Part shown: one piece after another, positions 1 through 5,418 of the stretch
Layout: each line of letters opens with the position of its first letter
How positions within the stretch are numbered: position 1 is the stretch's first letter
Assembly (NCBI GenBank): GCA_903819605.1
Contig: CAIJEA010000376.1
Span: 1 to 5,633, forward strand
Reading direction: 5' to 3'
Source of the DNA: an uncultured cyanobacterium
Lineage (GTDB): Bacteria; Cyanobacteriota; Cyanobacteriia; Pseudanabaenales; Pseudanabaenaceae
Length of the DNA: 5,633 nt
Notes under the pieces: generated by a model
What the model saw: the letters and a program-made list of their open reading frames with translations, nothing else
Told to the model about the DNA's origin: nothing
Database searches by the model: none
Translations under genes and position numbers: made by a program

Positions 1-881
1 GGGGTTTCTTCCGCAGCCTTACCAACTAGATGCTCGAACTCCTTGTCATCGCCAAGGATACCGAATTCGACCAAGAGATCTTCCAACTCATCCATGGTGA
101 TTGGAGTAGGAATGGTGAGATTGGTGTTGTTTTGGATCTTCTTAGCAAGGGTGCGATACTCTTCGGCTTGCTTGTGAGTAGGTAAGTACTCAATCACAGT
201 CATACGTCGGAGTTCAGCATGTTGAACGATGTTGTCGCGAGGTACGAAGTGAATCATTTGAGTATTCAAGCGCTTGGCAAGAGTTTCAATCAATTCAACT
301 TCACCGTCAACGTTACGGCTGTTGCAGATCAAACCGCCTAAGCGAACACCACCAGAGTGGGCGTACTTGAGAATACCGCGAGCGATGTTGTTAGCGGCGT
401 ACATTGCCATCATTTCGCCAGAGGTGACGATGTAGATTTCTTGGGCTTTACCTTCACGAATAGGCATTGCGAAACCACCGCAAACAACGTCGCCTAATAC
501 GTCATAGCTAACGAAGTCGAGGTCTTCATAGGCTCCATTTTCTTCCAAGAAGTTAATGGCGGTGATGATGCCACGTCCAGCGCAACCAACACCTGGTTCA
601 GGACCACCTGATTCTACGCACTTAACGCCTTTGTAGCCTTTGAGTAGTACTTCTTCAAGTTCTACATCTTCAACTGCGCCACGTTCAGCAGCAAGGTGAA
701 GTACTGTGGTTTGGGCTTTACTGTGGAGCATCAAGCGGGTGGAGTCAGCTTTAGGGTCGCAACCTACGATCATGATGCGTTCGCCGTCAGTCAGTTCAGC
801 TAAACCTGCGATCGTATTTTGGGAAGTTGTAGATTTGCCGATACCGCCTTTACCGTAGAATGCGATTTGTCTGAGACTCAT
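1..881 (-). CDS. nifH: Nitrogenase iron protein NifH (dinitrogenase reductase), 3' end cut by window edge
   Basis: NifH is the homodimeric Fe protein that hydrolyses ATP and passes electrons one at a time to the MoFe protein NifDK; it is also needed for FeMo-co maturation. The frame is open from an ATG at 881 to the window edge, giving 293 codons of a family that is usually about 290-300 residues, so only a few codons and the stop are missing. Visible motifs are the P-loop GKGGIGKST (residues 10-18), the switch-like VGCDPKADST (about 39-48), and the CVESGGPEPGVGCAGRG stretch with Cys100. Cys134 in DVVCGGFAMP is the second ligand of the bridging [4Fe-4S] cluster. Arg103, just after Cys100, is the residue ADP-ribosylated by DraT in some bacteria; nothing here shows whether that happens. 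The start is supported by AAGGAG at 890-895, eight bases upstream, and by the typical MSLRQIAFYGKGG N-terminus. nifD and nifK would be expected beyond the left edge. Identification is near certain. Confidence 0.98.
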   Translation of the reverse strand, partial: MSLRQIAFYGKGGIGKSTTSQNTIAGLAELTDGERIMIVGCDPKADSTRLMLHSKAQTTVLHLAAERGAVEDVELEEVLLKGYKGVKCVESGGPEPGVGCAGRGIITAINFLEENGAYEDLDFVSYDVLGDVVCGGFAMPIREGKAQEIYIVTSGEMMAMYAANNIARGILKYAHSGGVRLGGLICNSRNVDGEVELIETLAKRLNTQMIHFVPRDNIVQHAELRRMTVIEYLPTHKQAEEYRTLAKKIQNNTNLTIPTPITMDELEDLLVEFGILGDDKEFEHLVGKAAEET

Positions 882-937
882 GGGGTTTTCTCCTTTATTA
901 AATCAAAAAATATACTGTAGTTTGGAAGTAGAACACT

Positions 938-967
938 TGAGAAAGGGCTTAAGGAAGTTCTTTCTCA
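938..967 (-). other. Stem-loop in the nifH leader
   Basis: TGAGAAAG (938-945) and CTTTCTCA (960-967) form a perfect 8-bp stem with a 14-base loop, 57 bases upstream of the nifH ATG. No U-run follows on the minus strand, so it is not a normal intrinsic terminator. Stem-loops near the 5' ends of nifH transcripts have been linked to RNA processing and stability in Anabaena-type cyanobacteria; by analogy this could mark or protect a processed nifH 5' end. That role is an inference. Confidence 0.45.
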
Positions 968-971
968 GTTT

Positions 972-990
972 GTGAAGCGATCGCTGTCAC
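972..990. other. HIP1-centred dyad (GTGA-AGCGATCGCT-G-TCAC)
   Basis: The 10-bp palindrome AGCGATCGCT (976-985), which contains a HIP1 octamer, is flanked by GTGA (972-975) and TCAC (987-990). This gives 14-bp arms in total with a single unpaired G at 986. It could be chance extension of a HIP1 site, a protein-binding dyad or a small RNA hairpin in the nifH leader. The dyad itself is certain; a function is not. Confidence 0.35.
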
Positions 991-1070
991 CACAGGAGGG
1001 GAGCGCTCGACTCCAAGTATGGAAATGTTAAATAAGTCAGGGTTCATTGGTTTGGGATTGAGAATTACTT

Positions 1071-1151
1071 GATCCCCCTCAATCCCCCTTGTAAAGGGGG
1101 AAGAAGAAAATTTTAATTCTCCCCCCTTTATAAGAGGGGCTTGGGGGGATC
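1071..1151. repeat. 81-bp imperfect palindromic element with GATCCCCC/GGGGGATC ends
   Basis: The element begins GATCCCCC (1071-1078) and ends GGGGGGATC (1143-1151). It is an imperfect palindrome centred on AAAATTTT (1107-1114). Each half also folds on itself: the left half contains CCCCCTT-GTA-AAGGGGG (1084-1100), a 7-bp stem, and the right half contains a similar CCCC/GGGG hairpin (about 1122-1139). It starts 11 bases after the nifU stop. Palindromic repeats with GATCCCCC ends are widespread between genes in cyanobacteria and behave like small non-autonomous or REP-type elements. No clear target duplication is visible (flanks ACTT and TCTA). On the nifU transcript it would form a very strong hairpin that could block 3' exonucleases or reduce read-through, but no U-tract follows. 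Confidence 0.75.
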
Positions 1152-1162
1152 TCTAGAAACTT

Positions 1163-2047
1163 TTAAACTGCTTCGACAACGAGGGTAGAAAGAACGCGAT
1201 CGCGTAGTCTCACTTCGATCGCATCTTTGAGGGTGGCGGTGCTGCCAGAGCAGGAACTGCAAGCACCTTTGAGAATTACTTTGACGATATCGCCATCGAC
1301 ATCGAATAGTTCGACATTGCCGCCGTCTGCGATGAGCATGGGACGGACTTCATCGAGAATTTCTTGAATCTTGGCGATCTTTTGGACAGTGGTTAACTTA
1401 CGGTTAGTTTGTTGAATGCGTGTAAGTTCGGCTTCTACTCTGGCGGTTGTGGCTTCTTTATCCTTTTCTACCGCCGCGATAATATCTTCAATTCCTGCGA
1501 GACAGGAACCACAGGAACCACCAGCTTTGATGTAGTTAGTAACTTCTTCAACGGTGGTGAGATTGTTCTCAATGACGATGCGGCGAACGCGGTTATCACT
1601 AACTCCGAAGCAGGTGCAGAGGAGCGCGCCTTCATCTTCTTCATGATGTTCAATTTCTATGCCGCGATACTTGTAAATAGCAGCTTCTAGGGCTTCTTGT
1701 CCCATTACAGAACAGTGCATTTTTGCTTCAGGTAAGCCGCCTAAGTAATCGGCGATATCTTTGTTGCTTACCTTAAGAGCTTCATCTAATGTAAGTCCTT
1801 TGATCATTTCTGTCAAGGCGGAAGAAGAAGCGATCGCACTGGTACAACCAAAGGTTTGGAAGCGAGCATCAAGAATGCTATCGGCAGGAACATCAATCTT
1901 GAGATGTAGTCTTAAAGCGTCGCCACAGGCAATACTGCCTATTTCGCCGAATACAACTGCAATATCTGTTTCTTCAGTAACTTCTATCGCTCCTTGGTTT
2001 TTAGGATTGTAGAAGAGGTCTAATACTTTATCGGTGTAGTCCCACAT
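1163..2047 (-). CDS. nifU: Fe-S cluster assembly scaffold NifU, three-domain form
   Basis: NifU is the cytosolic scaffold on which iron and NifS-derived sulfur are assembled into clusters for NifH, NifB and other nitrogenase proteins. At 294 residues it has the full three-domain layout. The IscU-like N-terminal domain (about 1-125) has Cys41, Cys68 and Cys112 in IACGDAL, FGCTSAIA and MHCSVMG, with Asp43 beside the first cysteine. The central BFD-like ferredoxin domain (about 140-190) carries Cys144, Cys146, Cys179 and Cys182 (CTC...CGSC), ligands of a permanent [2Fe-2S] cluster. A charged helical linker (about 190-215) leads to the C-terminal Nfu domain (about 220-294) with Cys263 and Cys266 (ACSSCSGS), where a transient [4Fe-4S] cluster assembles. 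The MWDYTDKVLDLFYNPKN start is the family norm, so the ATG at 2047 is secure even though no Shine-Dalgarno is visible; heptamer repeats occupy that position. It is 88 bp downstream of nifS and followed by a strong palindrome. Confidence 0.97.
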   Translation of the reverse strand: MWDYTDKVLDLFYNPKNQGAIEVTEETDIAVVFGEIGSIACGDALRLHLKIDVPADSILDARFQTFGCTSAIASSSALTEMIKGLTLDEALKVSNKDIADYLGGLPEAKMHCSVMGQEALEAAIYKYRGIEIEHHEEDEGALLCTCFGVSDNRVRRIVIENNLTTVEEVTNYIKAGGSCGSCLAGIEDIIAAVEKDKEATTARVEAELTRIQQTNRKLTTVQKIAKIQEILDEVRPMLIADGGNVELFDVDGDIVKVILKGACSSCSGSTATLKDAIEVRLRDRVLSTLVVEAV

Positions 2048-2058
2048 GGCAAGTGAAA

Positions 2059-2093
2059 GGTAAAGGGCAAACGGTAAAGGGTAAAGGGTAAAA
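2059..2093. repeat. Five tandem heptamers, consensus GGTAAAG (CTTTACC on the coding strand)
   Basis: The units are GGTAAAG (2059-2065), GGCAAAC (2066-2072), GGTAAAG (2073-2079), GGTAAAG (2080-2086) and GGTAAAA (2087-2093), all in exact 7-base register, followed by a decayed GTAAAAA (2094-2100). This is the STRR type of short tandem heptamer known from cyanobacterial genomes. It fills the nifU 5' untranslated region up to 11 bases before the ATG, where a ribosome binding site would be expected. Seven-base tandem units suggest slippage, so copy number may differ between strains. Confidence 0.8.
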
Positions 2094-2107
2094 GTAAAAA
2101 AGTGAGA

Positions 2108-2139
2108 GTAAAAAATATTTTTTCAAAAATATTTTTTAC
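2108..2139. other. Perfect AT-rich inverted repeat over the nifS stop codon
   Basis: GTAAAAAATATTTTT (2108-2122) and AAAAATATTTTTTAC (2125-2139) are exact reverse complements separated by two bases. The nifS stop codon (2136-2138) lies inside the right arm. Each arm also contains its own A-T palindrome, so alternative folds exist. On the nifS transcript this could act as a weak terminator, an attenuator or an mRNA 3' end between nifS and nifU. The lack of any GC-rich core makes strong termination unlikely. Confidence 0.55.
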
Positions 2140-3341
2140 TTAACAAGAGCCTCTTCTCTCTCTTGCAACCAACCCGCAGCATCGCTGTTAAAGGGAGATA
2201 AAGCACGGAGGCGATCGATGATGCTGGGCATGACTTCTAGGACGCGATCGATGTCAGCATCAGTGGTGTAGCGGGAGAGGCTGAAGCGGATGGAGCCGTG
2301 GAGAATAGTGTAGGGGAGTCCCATGGCGCGAAGGACATGGGATGGTTCGAGGGAGCCAGAGGTACAGGCGGAACCAGAGGAAGCGCAAATACCATAGCGA
2401 TCGAGGGATAAGAGAATTGCTTCACCTTCAATGAATTTGAAACCGATGTTGGTGGTATTGGGTAGACGATTTTTGGGATCGCCGTTTACTTCACAGTCGG
2501 CAATGGTTGAGAGGAGAAACTTTTCTAAGCGATCGCGCAATTTCTTTTCATGCTTTACTGCATTTGGTAGATGGAGTAACTCCAATTCCGCAGCCTTACC
2601 TAGACCAACGATGCTGGCAACGTTCTCAGTTCCTGCTCTGCGTCCGCGTTCCTGATGTCCGCCCAGAATGAAAGGACGGAAGCGGTAGCCACGACGGACA
2701 TATAATGCGCCAACGCCTTTGGGAGCGTGGAGTTTATGTCCAGAGAGGGTCAGCAAATCAATCGTACTGGTTTTCAGGTTGAGAGGGATTTTGCCAACCG
2801 CTTGCACTGCATCCACATGGAAGGTTGCACCATATTCCTTTGCCAAAGAGCCAATTTGCTCAATGGGGAAGATTGTGCCTGTCTCATTGTTGGCATACAT
2901 CGTGGTTACTAACGCTGTATTGCCAGTAAGAGCAGCCTCCAACTCCGATAAATCAATTTGTCCTTTGCGATCGACAGAGAGATAAGTAACGGTATAACCT
3001 TGCTTCTCTAACTGTTTGCACACATTCATCACACAGGCGTGTTCGACTTGGGTAGTGATGACGTGTTTGCGATCGCTTTGGGCTGCAAGAGCTGCACGGA
3101 TGGCAGTATTGTTTCCTTCAGATCCGCAACTGGTGAAGATGATTTCTGAAGGTTCGGCTCCAAGGAGTTCGGCAACTTGCGATCGCGCAGTTTGAATAGC
3201 TTTCCCTACTTGTCCACCAAAGGTATGCATACTGGAAGGATTTCCATAGTAAGTAGTGAGGTAAGGAAGCATTGCTTCAACAACGAGGGGATCGATTCTG
3301 GTCGTAGCGTTGTTGTCAAGGTAGATTACATCGGGTTTCAT
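2136..3341 (-). CDS. nifS: Cysteine desulfurase NifS
   Basis: NifS is a PLP enzyme that converts L-cysteine to alanine, carrying the sulfur as an enzyme persulfide for delivery to NifU. It is a 401-residue class V aminotransferase-fold protein of normal length. Visible are the N-terminal YLDNNATTR, His101 in the TQVEHACV segment that stacks on PLP, Asn152 in YANNETG, Asp177 and Gln180 in FHVDAVQ, the PLP-binding Lys203 in LSGHKLHAPKGVG, and the GRRAGTENV motif (about 233-241). The catalytic Cys326 sits in ASSGSACTSGS, the group I (NifS/IscS) active-site loop, rather than the short SufS-type loop. The start at 3341 is supported by AGGAAG (3349-3354) seven bases upstream. Placement directly after fdxN (25-bp gap) and before nifU makes the nitrogenase-specific NifS assignment firm, rather than housekeeping IscS. 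Confidence 0.97.
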   Translation of the reverse strand: MKPDVIYLDNNATTRIDPLVVEAMLPYLTTYYGNPSSMHTFGGQVGKAIQTARSQVAELLGAEPSEIIFTSCGSEGNNTAIRAALAAQSDRKHVITTQVEHACVMNVCKQLEKQGYTVTYLSVDRKGQIDLSELEAALTGNTALVTTMYANNETGTIFPIEQIGSLAKEYGATFHVDAVQAVGKIPLNLKTSTIDLLTLSGHKLHAPKGVGALYVRRGYRFRPFILGGHQERGRRAGTENVASIVGLGKAAELELLHLPNAVKHEKKLRDRLEKFLLSTIADCEVNGDPKNRLPNTTNIGFKFIEGEAILLSLDRYGICASSGSACTSGSLEPSHVLRAMGLPYTILHGSIRFSLSRYTTDADIDRVLEVMPSIIDRLRALSPFNSDAAGWLQEREEALVK

Positions 3342-3366
3342 ACTATTACTTCCTGCATTGATTTTC

Positions 3367-3555
3367 TTAGGAGTGGAGGGAGTGGCTACACTCGTGCTGT
3401 TGGCTAAACTGTGGCAACTTACCGTAAAAGCAGCTATGGCAAAGTCTTTGGTCGATTAGATAATGTCCGCTAGCATCTTTTTGAATCGCTGATTTTGGAC
3501 ATTGGGAAAGACAAACTTCCCAGTAGATTTCTTGATTTTCGAGCTTGTAGGGCAT
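3367..3555 (-). CDS. fdxN: FdxN-type ferredoxin, short and missing cluster-ligand cysteines
   Basis: The position between nifB and nifS and the residual sequence identify this as the nif-cluster 2[4Fe-4S] ferredoxin FdxN, a class thought to donate electrons to NifB. The product is only 62 residues from the ATG at 3555. It keeps CLSQCPKSAI (Cys15, Cys19) and LCHSC (Cys39, Cys42), with a further Cys56 near the end. In the usual CxxCxxCxxxCP motif the first two cysteines align with Glu9 and Trp12 (QEIYWEVCLSQCP). In the second motif the third cysteine aligns with Phe50 (LPQF), and the tail is cut short after Cys56. So neither cluster has four cysteine ligands if the alignment is right. The frame is continuous, and a good AGGAG (3563-3567) lies seven bases before the ATG. 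It may be a diverged single-cluster protein, a different Fe-S or metal protein, or a gene in decay. The alignment is from memory of the family, not a search. Confidence 0.75.
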   Translation of the reverse strand: MPYKLENQEIYWEVCLSQCPKSAIQKDASGHYLIDQRLCHSCFYGKLPQFSQQHECSHSLHS

Positions 3556-3562
3556 GACGATA

Positions 3563-3567
3563 CTCCT
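3563..3567 (-). promoter_or_regulatory. Ribosome binding site that fixes the fdxN start
   Basis: AGGAG on the minus strand lies seven bases before the ATG at 3555. The reading frame also stays open upstream to a TTG at 3600 that overlaps the nifB stop, which would add 15 residues. That TTG has no Shine-Dalgarno at a suitable distance and the extra residues do not look like ferredoxin, so the ATG is preferred. Confidence 0.75.
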
Positions 3568-3596
3568 GATAGCTGTAGATCTTGTTAATAGGAAAC

Positions 3597-5102
3597 TCAA
3601 TAGGGAGCTTGTTCCAGAAGCGCTTCTTTTTGGAGAAACTTAGCGTAGAATTCCTTCGCTACGGTATCGATCGCGTCGTAGGCTTCGACGGGTTCGATCC
3701 CTGCTTTGCGAAGGCTGTCTTGAGGGCAGTTACCAACTTTGGCAGTTAGGACGGCTTTGCAATCGGCAATAGAAGAGATGATTTCTTCGAGAGTTGCTTC
3801 TTCGCCATAACCGCTTTGACAATATTGGTCAATCTTGCGATGTCCGACAAATTTTACTTCAGTGGCATCAACTTCATAGATTTGGAACTCTTTGGCATGA
3901 CCGAAGTGTTGATTGACGATGCCACTTCCTTTGGTAGTCACAGCTACAAGGATTTTGGGGCTTGTCACTGTCTTCTGAATGTTCGTCACCTTGGCTTTCT
4001 TCTCTTGCAATTCTGCTTGCAAGAGATCGATCCCAGCGTGAACCACTTGACGGGCTTCCAAATCATAGGTGGGAGCCATTTCCATGAACTTGTCTTTGGT
4101 AAACTCTTGGGAACGATCTTCACCAAGTAACCCGACAGCATCAGCACGGCATTGACGGCAGTGGCGCATCATCTTCATGTTGCCTTCAGCGCAGCTATCC
4201 TGAAGCTTTTTCAGTTCTTTAGGATTAGGTCCACGTTGACCAGTCAAACCAAAGTGAGTACCATGTTCAGGAGCCGAGATGAGAGGCATAATATTGTGGA
4301 GAAATGCTCCTTTCTCACGAATCACCCGACCGACTTCTACGAGATGTTCATCGTTAATTCCAGGAATCATCACCGAATTAACTTTGCAAAGAATGTCTGC
4401 TTCTCTGAGCATATCCAAGCTTTGCATTTGACGCTCATGGAGAATTTGAGAAGCTTCTAAACCTGTGTAGCGCTTGCGGTTATAGCGAATCCAAGGGTAA
4501 ATCTTAGTGCCGATTTCAGGATCGACCATGTTAATTGTGATAGTTACATGATCGATGTTCAATTTCTTGATGCGATCGACATATTCGGGAAGCATCAAGC
4601 CATTGGTGGAAAGACAAAGCTTAATATCTGGAGCTTCTGCCGCAATCAACTCAAAGGTGCGGAAAGTCTTTTCAGGATTGGCTAAGGGGTCACCAGGACC
4701 TGCAATTCCCAATACGGTCATTTGGGGGATTTTGCCACCAATTACCATTACTTTGTGAGCAGCTTCTTCGGGAGTTAGTAGTTCGCTAACTACCCCTGGG
4801 CGGCTTTCGTTGGCACAGTCATATTTACGATTGCAGTAATTACACTGAATGTTACAAGCGGGAGCTACAGCAACGTGCATCCGAGCGTAATGGTGGTGAG
4901 CTTCCTCGCTATAGCAGGGATGCTTCGCAATCCGCTCCTGCATACTTTCACTCAAGGCATTTTTTTGGGCGCTTTTATTAGAAGTTTTTGAACCTTTTGA
5001 GCTACTACAACCACAGTCTCCTGATTTTTTGGGTTTGGATGTGGTTGTTGCAATCTTATTCTCAACGGGGGAGGCAATGAGAGCTTGTGTCGGGGGTGTC
5101 AT
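3597..5102 (-). CDS. nifB: FeMo-cofactor biosynthesis protein NifB (radical SAM) with C-terminal NifX-like domain
   Basis: NifB fuses two [4Fe-4S] clusters and inserts a SAM-derived carbide and a sulfur to make NifB-co, the 8-iron core of FeMo-co. The 501-residue protein begins with a low-complexity Ser/Lys/Thr tail (about 1-55) containing GDCGCSSS, a form usual in cyanobacterial NifB. The radical-SAM domain follows (about 60-345). It holds HPCYSEEAHHHYARMHVAVA with His61 and Cys63, then CNIQCNYC (Cys83, Cys87, Cys90), which binds the SAM cluster. Further on are GIAGPGDPL (132-140), the GGE-like SAM-contacting stretch, and HCRQCRADAVGLLGED with Cys315 and Cys318. HPC and the HCRQC cysteines belong to sites assigned to the extra K clusters in the family. 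A NifX/NafY-like domain (about 383-490, starting ILVAVTTKGSG) binds the product cofactor. The start has AGGAAG (5108-5113) five bases upstream. It is the first gene of the visible operon, 41 bp before fdxN. Confidence 0.97.
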   Translation of the reverse strand: MTPPTQALIASPVENKIATTTSKPKKSGDCGCSSSKGSKTSNKSAQKNALSESMQERIAKHPCYSEEAHHHYARMHVAVAPACNIQCNYCNRKYDCANESRPGVVSELLTPEEAAHKVMVIGGKIPQMTVLGIAGPGDPLANPEKTFRTFELIAAEAPDIKLCLSTNGLMLPEYVDRIKKLNIDHVTITINMVDPEIGTKIYPWIRYNRKRYTGLEASQILHERQMQSLDMLREADILCKVNSVMIPGINDEHLVEVGRVIREKGAFLHNIMPLISAPEHGTHFGLTGQRGPNPKELKKLQDSCAEGNMKMMRHCRQCRADAVGLLGEDRSQEFTKDKFMEMAPTYDLEARQVVHAGIDLLQAELQEKKAKVTNIQKTVTSPKILVAVTTKGSGIVNQHFGHAKEFQIYEVDATEVKFVGHRKIDQYCQSGYGEEATLEEIISSIADCKAVLTAKVGNCPQDSLRKAGIEPVEAYDAIDTVAKEFYAKFLQKEALLEQAPY

Positions 5103-5210
5103 TGAGGCTTCCTGATAAGTGGACTGCGGTCAACATGCAAAATTTATAGCAGCCACTATCGAACCGTTCAGGAAAGCGATCGCGATAAGATTTATTAAAT
5201 ACATTAAGTT

Positions 5211-5418
5211 TGTACTCAAAATCTACACCCTAAACTGTGCCTACATTTAAGCAATTTAAAAAAATCTTTTGGGGTAGGGGTACGAGTATTTAGATGATGG
5301 GGGTTAGGTATTTATAGGGTGGGGGTACAGTTTTGCTTGTACTCATAACAAATCCAGTTATAGCAACCCATACAAGCAAAAATTGAGTGCTAATTATAAG
5401 CACTTTTTAATGTACTCA
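5211..5418. repeat. Three dispersed TGTACTCA octamers upstream of nifB
   Basis: Identical octamers lie at 5211-5218, 5338-5345 and 5411-5418, all in the same orientation; the first and third extend to TGTACTCAAA. They are 109, 236 and 309 bases upstream of the nifB start codon. Two other GTAC cores sit in GGGGTAC (5277-5283 and 5322-5328). Three copies of one octamer in about 210 bp is more than expected by chance and suggests regulator binding sites, but no regulator can be named from the sequence. Confidence 0.5.
5386..5404. other. Small hairpin with flanking T/A tracts
   Basis: AGTGCT (5386-5391) and AGCACT (5399-5404) pair as a 6-bp stem with a 7-base loop, followed on the plus strand by TTTT (5405-5408). 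It resembles a weak intrinsic terminator on the plus strand, but no plus-strand gene precedes it. It may instead be part of a nifB leader or an operator dyad. Confidence 0.3.

Larger units (their letters stand above)
882..1070 (-). promoter_or_regulatory. nifH leader / probable nifH promoter or mRNA-processing region
   Basis: This is the part of the nifU-nifH spacer lying between the palindromic repeat and the nifH start. It carries the nifH Shine-Dalgarno AAGGAG (890-895), a TATATT hexamer on the minus strand (909-914) that could be a -10 box but lacks a good -35, a hairpin (938-967) and a HIP1-centred dyad (972-990). The TATATT would give a start point only about 20 bases before the ATG, so I do not rely on it. 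I searched by eye for an NtcA site (GTA-N8-TAC) and found none. The length and structure suggest that nifH has its own promoter or processed 5' end rather than simple read-through from nifU, but the sequence alone does not decide this. Confidence 0.4.

Noticed and set aside
882..1070. Possible NtcA site upstream of nifH
   Set aside because: No GTA-N8-TAC was found; GTA and TAC occurrences are at the wrong spacing.
2059..2100. Heptamer array as a possible CRISPR or origin iteron set
   Set aside because: There are no spacers, the units are only 7 bases in direct tandem, and no cas or replication genes are near; STRR-type repeats explain it.
1468..2431. Additional minus-strand frames of about 60 codons within nifU and nifS
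   Set aside because: They lie wholly inside conserved coding sequence in another frame and have no recognisable product.
3556..3600. TTG start at 3600 giving a 77-residue fdxN overlapping the nifB stop
   Set aside because: The ATG at 3555 has a well-placed AGGAG, while the extra 15 residues are not ferredoxin-like and the TTG lacks a ribosome binding site.
1409..4758. Plus-strand open frames of 60-104 codons inside nifU, nifS and nifB
   Set aside because: They are antisense to well-conserved genes, show no family resemblance or ribosome binding sites, and are explained by the base composition of the opposite strand.
977..5183. Seven GCGATCGC octamers (977, 1196, 1830, 2529, 3069, 3179, 5176) as a possible regulatory series
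   Set aside because: This is HIP1, an abundant genome-wide cyanobacterial motif; density here, about one per 800 bp, is ordinary and useful only as a lineage marker.
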